48,696 nt of DNA from Bacteroidota bacterium (GCA_013359235.1 JABWCE010000023.1:1-48696); one strand, 5' to 3'; positions 6,704 to 15,639 are shown, numbered from the stretch's first letter. Numbers and translations: made by a program. Notes: generated by a model not told the origin, from the sequence alone.

Positions 6704-7534
6704 TTAACTGTTTAATTTATTTCTGTACACTTCATCTAAGGTTTGCCCTTTGGCTGTTTTCCATACTATCCACCCATTTTGACTACTGCCTGAACAAAAA
6801 TCGCAAGCTGTACTTGGGCTTGAAAAAGTATTGTCAATATGTAATACCAATTTATTGCCTTGCTGTTCGGTAAGTTCTTGCAATAGCTTGTTTCGCTTAT
6901 CAGGCCATATAAATGAGGGTACATTATCAGGATTTACGGTACTACCTTTTAACACTGTAAAACCGTTTTCATCATAAAAGCCTTTGGCTTCTATACCTCT
7001 GCTTTTTAGGTGAAATATTGTTTTGCCTTTTTGCTCTATTTTCTCAAAAATCAAGCATCCTACAAATGAGGTCAATAGTTTTACATCTTCAAAAAATTCT
7101 TCTGTACTGCTTTGTATATGCTCTGGCAAATTGGGTGCTTTGGGTATTTGTTTGTTTTCGTCAGTATTGTAGCGTTTGGTTTGGTGGGCTAAGGCTACAG
7201 CCAAATGCTCTAAGTATTGCACATTGGCTTTGTGTAAACTGCTATCATTACTTATAAATACCAATGCTCTTTGCCAAAAGTCTTTTTTATTGTCGTGGTG
7301 TTTAATTCTATCTGCAAAGTTTTCTGTTTCGCCTAAATAGGCTTTTGGTAGCTGGTTTTCATCTTCGCCCAAGAGTATATAAAATGCAGGGCTTTTGAGT
7401 TCTGCCCTTTTGTTTACTATATCTAACTCACTTCTTGGAATAAGTAACAGTTTACAGATTTTGTTATCTATAAAAATGCTTCTTACTCCTTGTGGGTTGC
7501 CATCTATGAGGTATGTTGTAATTGTTTTGCCCAT
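6704..7534 (-). CDS. GIY-YIG nuclease with C-terminal DUF4357
   Basis: A 276-aa protein. The GIY-YIG core is F51-Y-I-L then Y66-L-G, with R76 and E109 in the expected places (D-R-I-K-H-H; Y-L-E-H-L), so the nuclease should be active. The C-terminal part (about 225-270), with A-C-D-F-C-S-G-S-S-Q-N-G-W-I-V-W-K and G-Q-T-L-D-E-V-Y, fits DUF4357, which is often found next to type I-like restriction-modification genes. Its start codon overlaps the stop of the upstream ATPase gene (TAATG), implying coupled translation, and the Argonaute starts 12 bases after its stop. It is the best nuclease candidate to act with the inactive Argonaute; this is inferred from position only. Confidence 0.85.
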   Translation of the reverse strand: MGKTITTYLIDGNPQGVRSIFIDNKICKLLLIPRSELDIVNKRAELKSPAFYILLGEDENQLPKAYLGETENFADRIKHHDNKKDFWQRALVFISNDSSLHKANVQYLEHLAVALAHQTKRYNTDENKQIPKAPNLPEHIQSSTEEFFEDVKLLTSFVGCLIFEKIEQKGKTIFHLKSRGIEAKGFYDENGFTVLKGSTVNPDNVPSFIWPDKRNKLLQELTEQQGNKLVLHIDNTFSSPSTACDFCSGSSQNGWIVWKTAKGQTLDEVYRNKLNS

Positions 7535-9324
7535 TAATTGATTGCCTTTATTTGTAATAAAATATCAAAAAGTGGTTTAAATCCATCAAAATCAGACTTA
7601 ACGAATTTTGAAGTATTGTAAGCCAAGATATTTTTTGATTTTAGTTTTATGTCAGTTGCAACATCTTCAATTGGTTTAGCTTTAAAATATCCCTTTGTTT
7701 TGTCTAATGCTTCTATATATGCTTCCTCATATTTAGAACCATCATAAAAGTTCTCTACCGTAAAGTCTCCTTTCCAATTCTTTGGTACTGGATAGAGCAA
7801 CCCAAAAAATTCTTTTGAAGGTGGTGCATCATTATTTGATTTCAATTGCAAAATGGGGGCATTTGTTTTATCAAAATTTGCTTTTACAGCTTCTCTTCCT
7901 TCTTTATCTTCATCGTATAAACCAATTACCTTTTTATTTTTTATATAACCGCTATTTGATAAGCCAATGAGTAACTGTTTGATATTCGTAGCTCCATTCA
8001 TATCAAATATGTCAAATTTCAAAGTAGGGAAATCACTAGATAAGTGTTTCAATGCCTCCTTTATATGTGTTTTATCGTGCCAACCTTCAACTAATAAAAT
8101 ATCATTTTTTGCATTTAGAAATAAACTTTGCTCTTGATAGCTCCAAGTGCCATTTGTAAGCTTTTCAATTAATTCTATTTTATCATTCTTTTCAATAGAA
8201 ACTTGCCCTGCCTCTTTAACAACAGATATAATATGTTTAATATCAAAATTGTGTGTAAGAGTTGGACTATGTGTTGTTAATACATTTTTTCTCTTGCTGT
8301 ATTTATCTATCAAATCTTTGATTAATTCCTTTCTTGAAATATGTATATGACTATCAGGTTCATCTAATAAAATTAAACTTTCATCATCTGCCAATATTTC
8401 TAAAATGAACTGTAATAAGATAAGTTTCTTTTCTCCTTCACTAAAACAAGTGCTATCTATAGTGCCGTTAAAATCTATTCTTATTTCGGGCAGTATTTTT
8501 TCCTTAGCTGGCATATAAGCCGTAGTAAGCAGGTTGAAAAAATACTTATCTGTATTGTTGTCTAAAATATCTGTTAGCTCTGCAAGTGTAAGTGTGTTGC
8601 TTTTCTTTTTTTGTGGATTGAGTTTTGTTACTAATTGTATGGTTTCGGTTTGTGGGTACTTTTTGTATTTTACAGGATTAAATGAAAAATGAATATTATC
8701 TACAGTTTGGATATTTAAAACATCTTTTAAGAAGCTGTCTAACTCTTTATTTACTTGCCCTTGTCTATTGTTTAGCTCTTGGCGATAAAGCATAGTAAGC
8801 AAAGCTAAATCCCAATAGTATTTATTAACGAAAAACAGTTTTTGCGTAATGGAAGGCAGTTTGCCAATGGAAAGAAACTCGGCTGTGAAACTGCTGTAAA
8901 ATGGCCAATAAAAAATATCAAACAACCTGCCTTCTTCTCCACTATAATTGGCTATGACTTGAGAGGGCAATAATTCTTCTGACCTTTTAAAAAAATCGGA
9001 AGGTATCATATCTATATCATCTACTTTAAAACTAAAACTTGTAGCATTGGTGTATTCAGCTTTTATGTTTTTAGTACCTATGGTATATTCAATTTTATAA
9101 TCAAATGGCGACTGTGTGCCTTTGGGTTTATTGGCTTTACGAAATATTTTATGTGGGTCTTGTAGATACAAACCACCAAATATGCCACTAATTGCCTCTA
9201 CAATATTACTCTTACCACTTCCGTTATTACCAATAATCACCGATACATTTTCATTATCTGAAAAATCAATATCTAATTGATTGAGGTTTTTATATTGCTC
9301 TATGTATAATTTAACTAATTGCAT
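7534..9324 (-). CDS. OLD-like AAA ATPase with TOPRIM domain
   Basis: 596 aa from the ATG at 9324, 4 bases past the hsdS stop; a longer frame to 9357 would overlap hsdS. The N-terminus is an SMC/RecF-type ATPase: Walker A G-N-N-G-S-G-K-S (33-40), an S-E-G-E-K-K signature, and Walker B L-I-L-L-D-E-P-D with a following H-I-H. The C-terminal third has TOPRIM motifs: I-L-L-V-E-G-W-x-D (catalytic Glu) and G-L-Y-D-E-D (DxD). OLD-family proteins are ATP-regulated nucleases with several roles in phage defence (P2 Old, Gabija GajA, retron partners). Here it sits between hsdS and the GIY-YIG gene. It could replace the missing HsdR motor or be a second nuclease. Confidence 0.85.
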   Translation of the reverse strand: MQLVKLYIEQYKNLNQLDIDFSDNENVSVIIGNNGSGKSNIVEAISGIFGGLYLQDPHKIFRKANKPKGTQSPFDYKIEYTIGTKNIKAEYTNATSFSFKVDDIDMIPSDFFKRSEELLPSQVIANYSGEEGRLFDIFYWPFYSSFTAEFLSIGKLPSITQKLFFVNKYYWDLALLTMLYRQELNNRQGQVNKELDSFLKDVLNIQTVDNIHFSFNPVKYKKYPQTETIQLVTKLNPQKKKSNTLTLAELTDILDNNTDKYFFNLLTTAYMPAKEKILPEIRIDFNGTIDSTCFSEGEKKLILLQFILEILADDESLILLDEPDSHIHISRKELIKDLIDKYSKRKNVLTTHSPTLTHNFDIKHIISVVKEAGQVSIEKNDKIELIEKLTNGTWSYQEQSLFLNAKNDILLVEGWHDKTHIKEALKHLSSDFPTLKFDIFDMNGATNIKQLLIGLSNSGYIKNKKVIGLYDEDKEGREAVKANFDKTNAPILQLKSNNDAPPSKEFFGLLYPVPKNWKGDFTVENFYDGSKYEEAYIEALDKTKGYFKAKPIEDVATDIKLKSKNILAYNTSKFVKSDFDGFKPLFDILLQIKAIN

Positions 9325-9328
9325 AACA

Positions 9329-10693
9329 CTATAAAAAAATTGTTTCTTCAAATTCAAGAATAGCTTTTTCCTTATTGTTCTTAGAACTTTTATGTAGCTC
9401 CTTAATTTGGTTTTTTAAATTGCTTATGTATTTATTTATTTCATTTTGTTTTTTAATTGGTGGAATAGGAATTAAAAGTTCATCTAAAAAACTTTTTGGC
9501 ACTCTTTGCTGACCTGCTGAACCTGTGAAAGTTGAAGTTGCTTTTTCTCTTACTAATTTTGTTCTTAGAAGATTGTAAATAAACTCAATGCTTATTCTTT
9601 CACTTTGTGCTCTTAAAACGTGATATTCAGTAGAACCGTAACCATAACCATTAAGTAAATTATTCGTTATTGCACTCTTTCCATTTTCCATACAAGGTGT
9701 AATTTTTGCCCATAACAAATCACCATTTTTAAACTTTGTATATCCTTTAGATTTTTGTATTGTTCCTGTTTGTGTATAGCTAATTTCTCCATATTCATCA
9801 GATATACATTCCATAGGTATAAATGACAAATCGTTAAATGACAAATCGTTAAAATTGGTTGAAGGATTTATTTCTACATAATTCTTTAATAAATCATTAT
9901 TGTAAATTGAAGAGTGTAATATTTTATTAATTGCAATACCACCAATATTGTACTCAACACCCCACTTTGATAACTCTTTGTAACGAATAAAATTAATACC
10001 TTTTCTTTTTTGCTCTTTTTTAATTTCTATTCCAAGTTCTTTAAATAAAAATTTATCAATTTCTATTTGCAATTCACTTGCTTTATTGTTTTCAGCAATA
10101 CTCTTATTAAATAGGTTAAAATATCCATCGGATATTTTAGTTTGTTTTTTTAATGGTGGCAATGGTATTTCCAAATTCAAAAACTTTTCTTCGTGGAAAC
10201 GCTTTAATGCAGAACCTGTATTGAAGTCGGCTATTTTTTCATAAAATCGTTTTGAGGTTAAAACAAGGTTGAGGTATTGGGGCGACACTCTATCAGTATC
10301 AATAGTAAAAGCTGGAAACTCATTACTAACAAAGTAATTATCAAAATCTTTATTTATTAAGCCAAAAGAACCACTGGAAGCACCTAAACGAGAATAGACT
10401 AAATCACCTTCTTTTAATTCCCATAAATACTTGGCTTTAATATTGTTTCCTTTCTTTGTTTCTCTGTGAAATACACCCAAGCCATACGATTTTACCCCTA
10501 AAAGATTATAATCCTTTGTTGGTTGTAAAAACTCAACTCTTTTTACCTGTGTTAATACATCGGCTAACCTTACAAAATCGTAATCAGAATTTTCTTTGTT
10601 GTCAAAAATTCTATTCTTTTTAACATCCCAAAGTGATAGGCTTTTGAACCGAACAAACTGCAAATAATTGTATGTGGGAAGGTTTGCTGTCAT
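9329..10693 (-). CDS. hsdS: Type I restriction-modification specificity subunit (HsdS)
   Basis: 454 aa from the ATG at 10693, one base past the upstream stop; ATGs at 10705 and 10723 are also in frame. It has two target-recognition domains with the normal half-repeat layout: TRD1 (about 20-175) ends in L-E-I-P-L-P-P-L-K-K-Q followed by a helical spacer, and TRD2 (about 230-425) ends in L-L-I-P-I-P-P-I-K-K-Q followed by a second coiled-coil. It gives DNA sequence specificity to the methylase/nuclease subunit encoded just upstream. The start of TRD2 contains an exact 15-bp tandem duplication (9821-9850) that repeats the residues N-D-L-S-F. Confidence 0.93.
   Translation of the reverse strand: MTANLPTYNYLQFVRFKSLSLWDVKKNRIFDNKENSDYDFVRLADVLTQVKRVEFLQPTKDYNLLGVKSYGLGVFHRETKKGNNIKAKYLWELKEGDLVYSRLGASSGSFGLINKDFDNYFVSNEFPAFTIDTDRVSPQYLNLVLTSKRFYEKIADFNTGSALKRFHEEKFLNLEIPLPPLKKQTKISDGYFNLFNKSIAENNKASELQIEIDKFLFKELGIEIKKEQKRKGINFIRYKELSKWGVEYNIGGIAINKILHSSIYNNDLLKNYVEINPSTNFNDLSFNDLSFIPMECISDEYGEISYTQTGTIQKSKGYTKFKNGDLLWAKITPCMENGKSAITNNLLNGYGYGSTEYHVLRAQSERISIEFIYNLLRTKLVREKATSTFTGSAGQQRVPKSFLDELLIPIPPIKKQNEINKYISNLKNQIKELHKSSKNNKEKAILEFEETIFL
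9821..9850 (-). repeat. 15-bp tandem duplication inside hsdS
   Basis: aaatgacaaatcgtt occurs twice head to tail. It keeps the frame and adds five residues to the second target-recognition domain. Slippage between copies would give in-frame length variants. Confidence 0.9.
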
Positions 10694-10694
10694 A

Positions 10695-12980
10695 TTATTT
10701 TTCATAGATAGTTTCAGGTTCACAAACTACATTGCTAACTACTCTTGTTCTTTTCATTTCTCCATTTATTTCATCATACTTTACATAGCCATCCAAATGC
10801 TTCCATAAGTTGCTTTCTTTGGCATATACTTTAAATTCTTTGGCTACATCAATTAACTCATTCTCACATTCTGCACCTGTGCTAGTTATACCTGCTTTCT
10901 CTACTTCTACAATGGCAATTTCATAGTCAAATTTATCTTTGATAATCAACTTTAAATCTTCTTGTCTTTGAAGTTCTAATTTCTTTAATGCCTCTGTATA
11001 TTCTTTTTTATCGGCTTTCTTTTGTTCTTTGGCCTTGGCATTGTATTCTGTTTCTAAAGCTTCAATTAGTGGAAGATATTTTATATCTAATTCAGCATTG
11101 CCATTAGCCACAATTGTATTATACTGCTCTGTTTCGGTATCTGTAAACTTTTTAAGGAAAAGCAAACTTGGTTTTACAGTAGCACCACTGGCAATGAATA
11201 CATCTTGAGGTATGGAAGTAATATTTAAGATTTTTGCTTTGCCTTCTACATAATCTCTAATACTTTGTAAACTACTTGTATTTAGAACACCCTCTGGTAA
11301 TACTATGCCCATTCTGCCACCTGGCTTTAATAAATTAAGACATCTTTCAATAAATAAGACTTCTGTAAGACCTGTTCTTTTACCCACTTCAAATAGGTCT
11401 AATATTGGTTTTCCTTTTCCTTTACCATTGTCAAAATTTGCCCATTCTTTTAGTGGTGCTACTACATTATTTAAGTAGTCGTACTCTTTGTATTTTTCTG
11501 TATAGTATTTTACTTCCTCATCTGTTGGAATATCTAAAGGACTAACGACTAATGTTTTTTCCACTCTTGCACCAAATGGTGGATTGGTTAATATGACATC
11601 AAAACGGTTGTCAAAAATTCCGTTTACATTTAACAAACCATCGTGGTGGTGAACGCCACCGTGTCCATCACCGTGCATTATCATATTCATTTTTGCAGTT
11701 CTTGCCATACGAGGGTTGGCATCTGTACCGTAAATACAATTATAGCTTAGTGTTCTTAATCTACCTGTAGGATTTTGCAGGTCTAATTCGTAATTGATTT
11801 GGTTAAATAGTTCTTCTACTTTTTTTGTAATCGCTTCTTGCTTTTTCTCTGAAAGGTTTGCAAAATCATCGGTATAGTATTGCTCTCTTATGGCATCTTT
11901 AGACTTTTGAATTTCATTTTCTATTTTTTCTCTAACATATTCAAATGCTCTAATCAAAAATCCACCACTACCACAGCAAGGGTCGCAAATGGTTTCTCCT
12001 TCTTGTGGATCAAGTATATCAACAATATAATTAACTATTGTTCTTGGTGTAAAAAACTGCCCTAATTCACCTCTAAATGTTTTGCCTAAAAATTCTTCAA
12101 ATGCAATTCCTTTTATATCATCGCTGGTATCAGATAGGTTGTATTTTTCTAATTCCTTAACAATTTCTAAAAAGCTGTTTTCTCTGATTTTGATACTATC
12201 GTTTTCATCAAATATTTTATCGTTTTCAAATACTTTTTTTGTTCTATCAAACAACTCTTGATAAAAGGGTTTACCCACACCGCCTGTAATTTCATCGTGT
12301 GCTTTTTTAAGTTCAATAAACTTAGATTTTGAAAATAGTTGTCTTTTGGTTGCTTGTTCTCTTTCATACCGAATTTTCATAAAGAGAATTTTGCTGATTT
12401 CATCAAATGCACCCTCTGGACTTAGTTTATCATTATTACGAATAATATTGTGGCATCTAAAAAGTAGTTTTGAAAAATCATCTCTTGTAAAAGTCTTGGT
12501 TTGATTAGCTAATTCTTCAAGCCTTTTTTTATCAGTTAACTCATTTGCTTTGGGAATTTCAATAATTTCATCTAATTCATCAGGTAGCAATTCTTCATTA
12601 ACCCTAAAAAATTTTGTATTCTTTAGATTAGTTGTAACAAAGAATTTAGCTTTAGCCCAAGAAGCATAGTTTGCACCTTGATAGTAGTCGTCTTTACGGA
12701 TAGATACTTGTTCGGCTTTACACTCTATTACTATGATAGGTTTTTTTCTTCCTTTCTTATCTTCTGCCGAAGCCCATATTAAAATATCTGCCCTTGCTTT
12801 ACCTAGCCCTCTTTTGGAATTATTTACTTGCACTTCTTGAGCCATTTGGTCTAATGAATAGCCATAATATTCAACCAAGTGTTTGATATACTCCTGTCTT
12901 ACTGTTTCCTCTGGGGTTTCAATAAGATATTCATTTTTAAGTGGTGCAAATATTTTATTGCCTTTGCGTTGTATATCCAT
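10695..12980 (-). CDS. PD-(D/E)XK nuclease-N6-adenine methylase fusion (HsdM-like)
   Basis: A 761-aa subunit. Residues about 1-140 form an HSDR_N-type PD-(D/E)XK nuclease domain: E30, D65 in A-R-A-D-I-L, and E86-C-K88 after a hydrophobic strand. The rest is an HsdM-type methylase: helical N-terminal domain (about 165-300), G-Q-F-F-T-P (307-312), motif I D-P-C-C-G-S-G-G-F (333-341), catalytic motif IV N-P-P-F-G (466-470), and a lysine-rich helical C-terminal region. A single protein could thus modify and cut, with sequence recognition by HsdS. A conventional type I HsdR has the same nuclease domain joined to a DEAD-box translocase; no translocase is encoded here. Start and upstream stop overlap as TAATG. 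Confidence 0.9.
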   Translation of the reverse strand: MDIQRKGNKIFAPLKNEYLIETPEETVRQEYIKHLVEYYGYSLDQMAQEVQVNNSKRGLGKARADILIWASAEDKKGRKKPIIVIECKAEQVSIRKDDYYQGANYASWAKAKFFVTTNLKNTKFFRVNEELLPDELDEIIEIPKANELTDKKRLEELANQTKTFTRDDFSKLLFRCHNIIRNNDKLSPEGAFDEISKILFMKIRYEREQATKRQLFSKSKFIELKKAHDEITGGVGKPFYQELFDRTKKVFENDKIFDENDSIKIRENSFLEIVKELEKYNLSDTSDDIKGIAFEEFLGKTFRGELGQFFTPRTIVNYIVDILDPQEGETICDPCCGSGGFLIRAFEYVREKIENEIQKSKDAIREQYYTDDFANLSEKKQEAITKKVEELFNQINYELDLQNPTGRLRTLSYNCIYGTDANPRMARTAKMNMIMHGDGHGGVHHHDGLLNVNGIFDNRFDVILTNPPFGARVEKTLVVSPLDIPTDEEVKYYTEKYKEYDYLNNVVAPLKEWANFDNGKGKGKPILDLFEVGKRTGLTEVLFIERCLNLLKPGGRMGIVLPEGVLNTSSLQSIRDYVEGKAKILNITSIPQDVFIASGATVKPSLLFLKKFTDTETEQYNTIVANGNAELDIKYLPLIEALETEYNAKAKEQKKADKKEYTEALKKLELQRQEDLKLIIKDKFDYEIAIVEVEKAGITSTGAECENELIDVAKEFKVYAKESNLWKHLDGYVKYDEINGEMKRTRVVSNVVCEPETIYEK

Positions 12981-13273
12981 TAATCTTTCTTTTTTATTTT
13001 TTTAGTAAGTTGTTTAATTGCTTCATTCGCCAAAGGCTCGCCATCAATGACACTATACATTTGGTCGGCTAACCACAAGGTGGTTAACTCTTTTTCGTCA
13101 GTTTTTAGGATTTTGGCTAAATGAGGGATTTGCTCCTTTTTTAGTGTTCTTTCTCCTCTTTCAATTTTACTTAACAGAGGCGTATCAATATCTATAAATG
13201 GGGCAACCTGCCTAAGTAGCAGGTTGTTTTCCTCTCGTAATTGCCTTATTTTAGAACCAAAATGATTAGACAT
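12980..13273 (-). CDS. XRE-family HTH regulator of the operon
   Basis: 97 aa from the ATG at 13273. The frame is open to 13330, but a promoter -7 element lies in that extension, so the shorter start is preferred. The HTH domain is clear: I-R-Q-L-R-E-E-N-N-L-L-L-R-Q-V-A, then L-L-S-K-I-E-R-G-E-R-T-L-K-K-E-Q-I-P-x-L-A-K-I-L. The C-terminus is short and basic. As first gene of the operon it most likely acts as an autoregulator (C-protein-like), delaying nuclease expression until methylation is complete. Its stop overlaps the start of the next gene. Confidence 0.87.
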   Translation of the reverse strand: MSNHFGSKIRQLREENNLLLRQVAPFIDIDTPLLSKIERGERTLKKEQIPHLAKILKTDEKELTTLWLADQMYSVIDGEPLANEAIKQLTKKIKKKD

Positions 13274-13307
13274 ATTTAATTGCTTATTTTGACTTGCCAA
13301 ATTTTGA

Positions 13308-13336
13308 CAAATATAAGCATAAAAAAGCAAACCAAA
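13308..13336 (-). promoter_or_regulatory. Promoter of the Argonaute/RM operon
   Basis: On the minus strand: TTTG (13333-13336), 17 bases, then TATATTTG (13308-13315). This is an exact fit to the Bacteroidota TTTG-N17-19-TAnnTTTG promoter. The predicted start is near 13301, giving a leader of about 28 bases. Two 9-bp AGTCTAAGT repeats lie 24 bases upstream of the -33 element. Confidence 0.7.
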
Positions 13337-13360
13337 GTAATGAAGTGCAAAACTTTGAAA

Positions 13361-13378
13361 AGTCTAAGTAGTCTAAGT
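13361..13378 (+). repeat. 9-bp repeat array 2
   Basis: Two perfect tandem copies of agtctaagt, between the primase stop codon and the promoter of the Argonaute/RM operon. Same motif as 2416-2460 and 17257-17290. The position suggests an operator. Confidence 0.75.
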
Positions 13379-13394
13379 AAAATGGAAGTGGTGG

Positions 13395-15311
13395 TTATAG
13401 CTTGGACTTGTATTGTCCTTTTGCTGGCTTGGTGATTTTTTCGTCTTTCTGTAGCTTATTAAGACCGTTGTGTAATGTGGCTTTTGACATTACTTTGCCT
13501 GTAACGAAATGCTCAATTAAATCTTTCAGGTAGCAACCACCTTGCTCTGAGTTAGATTTTTCGTCAATGTATTCAAAAATAGCATCAGTATTGGTGCTGT
13601 CCTCTCTGCCGTCTGTTTCTTTGAGTAAAACTGTTTCAGGCAATTGTACTCCTTCTATCGCAAACTGATAGTTGTTCAATTCAAATGTTAGTACATTTTC
13701 GCTATCTTCTTGTTTGTAACGAAAGGCAACATCTTTGATATATCTTTTACCCTCTGGGCTTCTGCCTACGCCTATCATAAAATCGGCTTCTTGGGCTAAC
13801 ATACGACTACCTGCAAGGCTATCTATGGTAATGGGTCTGCCTATTTGCTTTGGTGTATGGTGTATGATAATAAGGGTTATAATTAGTCTATTTGTCAATT
13901 CTCGTAGCCTTAGAGCCAAGTTTTTTGCTAATCCGCTATCTTCTATGCCACCTGAATATAAACGGCTTAAACTGTCTATAATTACGATATTAGCACCATC
14001 TTGTTTTATCAACTTTTCTAATAATAGCCATTCTTCTTCTGTTGCAATTTGCCGTGGTACATTTTCATCAATACAATGGTAGTTATTTAGCCAATTATCA
14101 TTGCCTATACTTTCACTAAGGTATTGTACTTGTTTAGCATTTCGTTGGCTTCGTGGTTTCCAATACTCCTCTAAAGAAATGAACAATACTTTGTAATTAC
14201 CTTTTGTAATGGATTGACCCATAAACTCTGTAAGACCTGCAACCAATGACATAGCCAAGTTTTCGCAAATGGTAGTTTTACCACTTTTGGAAGGTCCAAA
14301 AATAAAACCAAAGGAATTTTCCTTAATGCCACTCCAAATAAAAGGTGTATCGGGTTCGGTGTTGGCTCTGTGAATGAGTTGTTTTAATGGTACTGCACCT
14401 GACTTTGAAAAGTCCTTGATTGGTGGTGTAGGTGTGGTATTCGTTGCAAACTTGCCGTGTTCTGCTGAATGGCTTTGATAGGCACTTTTGATTGTTTGGC
14501 TTACTTCTGCATCGTTGTAATTGTAGTGTGATTTTATGTATTGGGTGGCTGATAGTTCGGATAAGCCATTACGATTGCAGTTATTGGCTAATAGATTTAC
14601 ATAGTTGTTTCTGCTACCCTCTACATAAGCCATTTTGTTATTGGTAAGCTGTACACATTTTTGAAAAATACTTAGGTCGTCTGTAGTTTGTGTAAACTGT
14701 TGCACTGGTGCAATAGTAGTTTGTTTCACTTCTTCGTGTTGTACTAAATATTTTTGAGCTTCGTAATTGATAACAATACTGCTATCGCAACTAAAAAAAC
14801 ATAGTCGGTTTATATCCTTGCCTGACTTATCAATTTCTACACCTGTTGTCTTTTCGTAGATTGTTTTTAGCTGGTTGAATGCCTGTAAATGCTCGGCAGG
14901 ATTGGAACTAACTTTTACAATGATTTTTAAGCCTACACCTGAAGGACTGATAAAACAAGCAAACGTAAAAGGTACTTCGGCAATTTTTTGTTTGTAGTTT
15001 TTGATTTCATCTTTAGGCAATTTGTCTATATCCAAAATGATATATCCTGAATATTCTTTGAGGTTTTCGGCTTTTCTGCCACCCTCGTAAGTTCCTGAGA
15101 TAATGAATGAAGGAATTTTCTTTTTTAGTTCTGCATAAAGCTCTGTGTTGCCCTCTTGGAATGCCTTTGTAGCTGGGTCAACTAAATGCTTGTATGTACC
15201 GTTATTGATTTTGAATAAAACCTGTAATACTGGGTTTTGCTCAAATGCTGTGGTGTCCATTACTGTTTTGTATAATGACACTAAGGGATAATCTTTTATA
15301 TCTTTTGACAT
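13395..15311 (-). CDS. Primase-helicase (BT4734/VirE-N type plus RepA-like AAA)
   Basis: A 638-aa predicted replication protein of the element. The N-terminal part (about 1-190) resembles the BT4734/VirE-N primase-like domain: I-I-L-D-I-D (D94 and D96, a catalytic pair like that of AEP primases), then S-P-S-G-V-G-L-K (122-129). The C-terminal part is a RecA/RepA-type hexameric helicase ATPase: Walker A G-P-S-K-S-G-K-T-T (339-347), Walker B I-V-I-I-D-S-L-S-R (442-450) and a downstream I-I-I-H-H-T motif. A winged-helix-like tail follows (H-N-G-L-N-K-L-Q-K-D). Proteins of this layout are common in Bacteroidota integrative elements. No Rep nicking enzyme accompanies it. Confidence 0.85.
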   Translation of the reverse strand: MSKDIKDYPLVSLYKTVMDTTAFEQNPVLQVLFKINNGTYKHLVDPATKAFQEGNTELYAELKKKIPSFIISGTYEGGRKAENLKEYSGYIILDIDKLPKDEIKNYKQKIAEVPFTFACFISPSGVGLKIIVKVSSNPAEHLQAFNQLKTIYEKTTGVEIDKSGKDINRLCFFSCDSSIVINYEAQKYLVQHEEVKQTTIAPVQQFTQTTDDLSIFQKCVQLTNNKMAYVEGSRNNYVNLLANNCNRNGLSELSATQYIKSHYNYNDAEVSQTIKSAYQSHSAEHGKFATNTTPTPPIKDFSKSGAVPLKQLIHRANTEPDTPFIWSGIKENSFGFIFGPSKSGKTTICENLAMSLVAGLTEFMGQSITKGNYKVLFISLEEYWKPRSQRNAKQVQYLSESIGNDNWLNNYHCIDENVPRQIATEEEWLLLEKLIKQDGANIVIIDSLSRLYSGGIEDSGLAKNLALRLRELTNRLIITLIIIHHTPKQIGRPITIDSLAGSRMLAQEADFMIGVGRSPEGKRYIKDVAFRYKQEDSENVLTFELNNYQFAIEGVQLPETVLLKETDGREDSTNTDAIFEYIDEKSNSEQGGCYLKDLIEHFVTGKVMSKATLHNGLNKLQKDEKITKPAKGQYKSKL

Positions 15312-15360
15312 CTTTCTACTGCTTTTTAATAAGTGAATAATTCAAAGTATTTAAGGGTGC

Positions 15361-15639
15361 TTATTTCTTAAATGCTTTGTTGTAATGCTTTTTCAATAGT
15401 TCCTCTACATCGTTCATACGATAGTAAATTTTGCTACCTACTTGTGAGAAAGAAATCATCCCTGTATCTCGGTAATGCTGTGCAGTACGCTTTGAGATTT
15501 TGAGTAATTGAATGAACTCTTGATTGTCTAACCAAATTTCTTTTGGTTCTTTTTCCTTAGCTGTTAGTTTGGTTTGGATTTCGTCCATTTTCTTTACTAA
15601 CTCTTGGAAAGCTTCTGATTGGATTGTTATTACTTCCAT
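15361..15639 (-). CDS. Helix-turn-helix protein, likely excisionase
   Basis: 92 aa. A coiled N-terminus is followed by an HTH_17/MerR-like DNA-binding domain (W-L-D-N-Q-E-F-I-Q-L-L-K-I-S-K-R-T-A-Q-H-Y-R-D-T-G-M-I-x-F-x-Q-V-G-x-K-I-Y-Y-R). This type is found next to primase and integrase genes in nearly every Bacteroidota integrative element and usually acts as recombination directionality factor or regulator. It lies 49 bases upstream of the primase-helicase and is probably co-transcribed with it. Confidence 0.85.
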   Translation of the reverse strand: MEVITIQSEAFQELVKKMDEIQTKLTAKEKEPKEIWLDNQEFIQLLKISKRTAQHYRDTGMISFSQVGSKIYYRMNDVEELLKKHYNKAFKK

